Source of the DNA: Ectothiorhodospiraceae bacterium
GTDB lineage: Bacteria > Pseudomonadota > Gammaproteobacteria > Thiohalomonadales > Thiohalomonadaceae
Assembly: GCA_007125455.1 (NCBI GenBank)
Contig: SLDE01000006.1
Span: forward strand, 1 to 16,973
DNA: 16,973 bases
Direction: 5' to 3'
The notes below the pieces were generated by a model that saw only the letters and a program-made list of their open reading frames with translations, made no database searches and was not told the DNA's origin. Below are positions 13,844-16,973 of this stretch, one piece after another. The number at the start of each line of letters is the position of its first letter. Within the stretch, counting starts at the first letter, position 1. Position numbers and translations under genes: made by a program.

Positions 13844-16596
13844 TGACAAAGACCGCAAACAACGAGCCGCAAGGACGGGTTGGCGAAGTAGGGAAGGGGG
13901 TGGTCAGCGGGCGTTTTCGCAACCTGATGTTTGTCTCTGCTGGGCTGTTTTGTTTGATATTTATCTCGCTGGCCCAATGGCTGTCGATCCAGACCGAACG
14001 CGAAGCCCTGGTGCGCATGGCCGACTCCTACTCCGATGCGATCCTCTCCTTTCGCGCCTTTTACTCGGAGGAGATTGTCGGTCGTCTGGGTGGACAGCAG
14101 GCAGTGGCGGTTACCCAGGATTATCGCGACACCCCCCATGCCCTGCCTATCCCCGCCACCATGACCCTGGACCTGGTCGATTACATGAACCACTACCTGG
14201 GTGGCAAAGAGGACGGGGTGGGGCATGCCCTTGAGGTGGCCCAGGTCAGCCAATATCCGTTCCCGGAAAGGGCGCAACGGCAGTTGACCCCGTTTCAGCA
14301 GCAGGCCCTGACGGTGCTCTCGCAAACCGATGACAGCGGTTACTATCAGGTGCAAGCGGGTAAAGGTGGATTGATGCTGCACTATGCCAAGGCAATCCGC
14401 ATGGAGCCTTCCTGCGTAGCCTGCCACAACGCCCACCCGAACTCCCCGCGCAACGACTGGCAGGTAGGGGAGTTGCGCGGGATCCAGGTGGTCAGCTTGC
14501 CCACACGCGGTTTTACCGAGGGATTCAATCCCACCGTGTGGTCGGTGGCAGCCTTTGTGCTGGCTGCCTTCCTGGTGGCATTTGCTGCACTCTACTGGAT
14601 GGACGGCCGGGTACGACGGGCCTTGCTGCTGGCCGAGGCGCGCGCACAGCAGCGTGAGCAGGCACTCAATGAGCTGGATGAGCGCCAGTACGCACTGGAT
14701 CAGCACGCCATCGTCAGTATTGCCGATCCCGCTGGGCGCATCACCTATGCCAACGAAAAGTTCTGCCAAATATCAGGCTTCACCCTGGATGAGCTGATGG
14801 GACAGAACCACCGCATGGTCAAGTCAGACCAGCATCCCCCGGAGTTTTATCGCCAGATGTGGCAGACCATCAGCCATGGCGAGGTATGGCAGGGTGAAGT
14901 TTGCAACCGGCACAAGGGTGGGGGCTATTACTGGGTGGCGGCCACCATTGTTCCGTTTGTGAACGCGCAAGGCAAACCCGTGCAGTACATCTCGATCCGT
15001 ACCGATATCACCCGCCGCAAGGAGATCGAGTCGATGATGGTCGAGCAGGGGCGCTTCCTGGCGGTGATGACCGACGCCCTGGGCGAGGGTGTCTATGCGC
15101 TGGATGACGAAGGGTTCTGTACCTTCATCAACCCCGAAGGCGAGCGCATCCTGGGCTGGCCCGCCGAGCAGCTAAAGGGCAAACAGATCCACGACATTAT
15201 CCACCACAGCCGTGCCGATGGCAGCCACATGCCGCAGGCCGAGTGTCCGATCATGCTCGCCACTTCGGCTGGTGAGAGCTACAAGTCCGACAGCGAGGTG
15301 TTCATCCACCGCGACGGCAACCCGATCCCGGTATCGGCCTCGTCGGTGCCGATGATCGAGGACGGCACGATTATCGGTTCAGTGACCGTGTTTAGTGATA
15401 TTCGTGGGATAAAACAGCGCGAGCAAGCCCTGCTGGAGGCCAGCCAAAAGGCCGACAAGGCCAACCGTGCCAAGTCCGAATTCCTCTCCAGTATGAGCCA
15501 CGAGTTGCGCACCCCGCTCAATGCCATCCTCGGCTTTGGCCAGTTGCTGGAGTACGAAGAAGGCCTGTCGAGTGATCAGGTCGAGAATGTGCAGGAGATC
15601 CTTCGGGCTGGCAACCATTTGTTGGCATTGATCAATGAGGTGCTGGACCTAGCCAAGATCGAATCGGGGCGTATCGATCTCTCCCTGGAACCGGTGGAGC
15701 TGCAGCCAGTGATTGAAGAGAGTCTCGCCCTGGTGGCCCCGCTGGCCCAGCGGAGCGGCATTGCCTGTCAGCAGCTGGGTATCAGCCATGCGGTTGTGCG
15801 CGCTGATCGCACACGCCTCAAGCAGGTGTTGCTCAACCTGCTCTCCAACGGGGTGAAATACAACCGTGAGCAGGGCGAGTTGTCCGTAGCAGTGGAACAG
15901 CAGCACGACTGGGTGGTGATCCGCGTCACCGACACTGGCCCCGGCATTGCCGAGGAACGCCTGCAGGAGTTGTTTGAGCCCTTCAATCGCCTCGATGCGG
16001 AGCACAGCGAGGTGGAAGGAACCGGGATCGGCCTAACCATCACCCGGCGCATTGTGGAATTGATGGGTGGACGTATCGATGTGGAGAGTGCCTTGGGGCG
16101 CGGTAGCAGCTTCTCTATCACCCTGCCCGAGGAAACGCTGCCCGAGGAAACTCTGTCCGAATACTCTGCCAGCGACGCGGGGCAGGCCGCGTTACAGGCA
16201 CCCGCTGAACCTGGCGGTGAGGCACTGCACACCGTCCTGTATATCGAAGACAACCCGGCCAACATCCGTCTGGTGGCGCAAATCCTCGCCTCACAGAGGC
16301 ATATCAAGCTGATCACCGCCCACCTGCCCGAGCTGGGTATCGAACTGGCCGCTGCCCATCGCCCGGAATTGATCCTGCTGGATATCAACATGCCGGGCAT
16401 GGATGGCTACCAGGTACTCGAACAGCTATCCACGATGCCGGAGACCGCCGATACCCCGGTGGTCGCCATCAGCGCCAATGCCATGGAGGGCGATATCCGC
16501 CGTGGGCTTGCCAATGGCTTCAAGGCCTATCTGACCAAGCCGATTGTGGTACCGGAGTTTCTCGCCACCGTGCAGGCGGCGCTGCATAACAGATGA
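13843..16596 (+). CDS. Hybrid sensor kinase with heme-c Tll0287-like domain, two PAS and a receiver
   Basis: The product is 917 residues. TM1 (~28-47) and TM2 (~231-252) flank a periplasmic Tll0287-like (DUF3365) domain with a heme-attachment motif CVACH (191-195) and the family's VGELRGIQVVSLP ending. In the cytoplasm are PAS1 (~285-395, Aer-like: FCQISGFTLDELMGQNHR), PAS2 (~400-525), HisKA with H553 in MSHELRTPLN, HATPase (N-box LLNLLSNGVKYN, DTGPGI, GTGIGLTI) and a C-terminal receiver with D847 and K899. Such heme domains can sense redox state or bind NO, CO or oxygen. The start codon lies in TGATG with the c-di-GMP gene and GGGAGG about 9 nt upstream, so the pair is co-translated and the kinase could phosphorylate D64 of that protein. 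A 15-bp direct repeat (16123-16152) encodes LPEETLPEET between the kinase core and receiver. Confidence 0.9.
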   Translation: MTKTANNEPQGRVGEVGKGVVSGRFRNLMFVSAGLFCLIFISLAQWLSIQTEREALVRMADSYSDAILSFRAFYSEEIVGRLGGQQAVAVTQDYRDTPHALPIPATMTLDLVDYMNHYLGGKEDGVGHALEVAQVSQYPFPERAQRQLTPFQQQALTVLSQTDDSGYYQVQAGKGGLMLHYAKAIRMEPSCVACHNAHPNSPRNDWQVGELRGIQVVSLPTRGFTEGFNPTVWSVAAFVLAAFLVAFAALYWMDGRVRRALLLAEARAQQREQALNELDERQYALDQHAIVSIADPAGRITYANEKFCQISGFTLDELMGQNHRMVKSDQHPPEFYRQMWQTISHGEVWQGEVCNRHKGGGYYWVAATIVPFVNAQGKPVQYISIRTDITRRKEIESMMVEQGRFLAVMTDALGEGVYALDDEGFCTFINPEGERILGWPAEQLKGKQIHDIIHHSRADGSHMPQAECPIMLATSAGESYKSDSEVFIHRDGNPIPVSASSVPMIEDGTIIGSVTVFSDIRGIKQREQALLEASQKADKANRAKSEFLSSMSHELRTPLNAILGFGQLLEYEEGLSSDQVENVQEILRAGNHLLALINEVLDLAKIESGRIDLSLEPVELQPVIEESLALVAPLAQRSGIACQQLGISHAVVRADRTRLKQVLLNLLSNGVKYNREQGELSVAVEQQHDWVVIRVTDTGPGIAEERLQELFEPFNRLDAEHSEVEGTGIGLTITRRIVELMGGRIDVESALGRGSSFSITLPEETLPEETLSEYSASDAGQAALQAPAEPGGEALHTVLYIEDNPANIRLVAQILASQRHIKLITAHLPELGIELAAAHRPELILLDINMPGMDGYQVLEQLSTMPETADTPVVAISANAMEGDIRRGLANGFKAYLTKPIVVPEFLATVQAALHNR

Positions 16597-16657
16597 TGGC
16601 ATAACGACTGGCCTACTTTCCATGAATGGAGTGGGCTGAGGTAAGGAGAGTTCACCC

Positions 16658-16909
16658 ATGATGATGAATGCCGACGAGCCACAGGCACAGCTACCAGCCG
16701 ACGGATGCACACCAGGGTACGTGCGGCAAGCCGCACAATATTGTGCGTCACCCTGAGATGCCCGAGGCCGCCTTCAAGGATCGATGGGATACGCTTAAAA
16801 GCGATCCATCTTGGATGGGGCTGGTCAAGAACCGCTGCAATAGCATACCAATGAGTTGCAGAGTTTCAGCCGATCCATCAATATCACGGCAGAGCAACTA
16901 AGGCATTAA
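16658..16909 (+). pseudogene. Remnant of a PAS-type chemoreceptor
   Basis: AAGGAG precedes ATG triplets at 16658-16666, but that frame stops at 16756. In another frame (about 16704-16838) there is a clear Aer-like PAS fragment, GKPHNIVRHPEMPEAAFKD followed by WDTLKSDPSWMGLVKNRC, as in PAS-containing methyl-accepting chemotaxis proteins. A third frame (16850-16909) reads NELQSFSRSINITAEQLRH and stops; it looks HAMP-like. The frames do not join, and the middle of a receptor is missing, so I read this as a decayed, internally deleted gene. This is the whole content of the 16597-16933 gap that I can support. The PAS match is strong; the HAMP-like match is tentative. Confidence 0.7.
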
Positions 16910-16933
16910 AGCCGTGGAAGGGGAGGGGCGGTA

Positions 16934-16973
16934 TTGAGGATTACCCATAAAGTTACCTTGTTGGGGCTGGGCG
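16934..16973 (+). CDS. Probable start of a membrane receptor gene, cut by window edge
   Basis: A TTG at 16934 is preceded by GGGAGGGG about 5 nt upstream and opens a frame reading MRITHKVTLLGLG to the edge. A short basic stretch followed by the first turn of a hydrophobic helix is the typical beginning of a chemoreceptor or sensor kinase, and the upstream debris comes from such a receptor. Only 13 codons are visible, so this is a guess at identity. Confidence 0.35.
   Translation, partial: MRITHKVTLLGLG

Noticed and set aside
13594..14769. 391-codon minus-strand open frame
   Set aside because: It lies opposite the end of the GGDEF/EAL gene and the heme-domain region of the hybrid kinase, both with recognisable motifs; its own product has none.
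16721..16746. GTGCGGC/GCCGCAC hairpin and GCACAATATTGTGC palindrome
   Set aside because: Both fall in the PAS remnant encoding KPHNIVRH, so they are more likely inherited coding sequence than a regulatory site.

Overview
The window looks like a chromosomal segment of a GC-rich Gram-negative proteobacterium, most likely a gammaproteobacterium. The signs are PhnD-type periplasmic sensors, a sigma-54 activator, a c-type heme sensor kinase, Aer-like PAS domains and a GGDEF/EAL protein. The genus cannot be fixed from this sequence alone. The first half is an arsenic-response locus; the second half is a dense signal-transduction cluster.

Positions 1-3417, all on the minus strand, hold a DUF318/ArsP-type permease cut off by the left edge, the organoarsenical exporter gene arsJ, and its partner glyceraldehyde-3-phosphate dehydrogenase. 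In the established ArsJ pathway the dehydrogenase uses arsenate in place of phosphate, and ArsJ exports the resulting 1-arseno-3-phosphoglycerate. The permease and dehydrogenase promoters share the same 22-bp palindromic operator in the same geometry: -35 element, 1 nt, then an operator whose distal arm is the -10 element. This implies one repressor, probably an ArsR-family protein encoded outside the window. A dispersed inverted-repeat element lies between the dehydrogenase and arsJ, and 27-bp tandem repeats lie between arsJ and the permease.

Positions 3590-7211, divergent on the plus strand, hold a three-gene overlapping operon resembling AioXSR/ArxXSR: a Tat- or Sec-exported PhnD-type binding protein with a single cysteine in a WLCGFPY motif, a two-TM histidine kinase, and a sigma-54 response regulator. 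The likely job is arsenite (or related oxyanion) sensing, but the target genes are not in the window. An exported histidine phosphatase gene follows (7280-7870), facing a small TTG-initiated membrane protein gene on the minus strand (7940-8278).

Positions 8515-16596, plus strand, hold four signalling genes: a second PhnD-type domain fused to PAS and a phytochrome-type kinase; a stand-alone Rcp1-like receiver; a REC-PAS-GGDEF-EAL-CZB protein; and, overlapping it, a hybrid kinase with a periplasmic Tll0287-like domain containing a CXXCH heme motif. A 13-bp near-palindrome (CTGCA-WW-TTGCAG) occurs once before the first of these genes and twice, exactly 20 bp apart, before the c-di-GMP gene, suggesting co-regulation. 

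Positions 16597-16973 hold the decayed remnant of a PAS-type chemoreceptor and, at the right edge, the probable first codons of another membrane receptor. My overall reading is inferential: two periplasmic oxyanion-type sensors and a heme sensor appear to feed arsenic resistance and c-di-GMP output from one locus.
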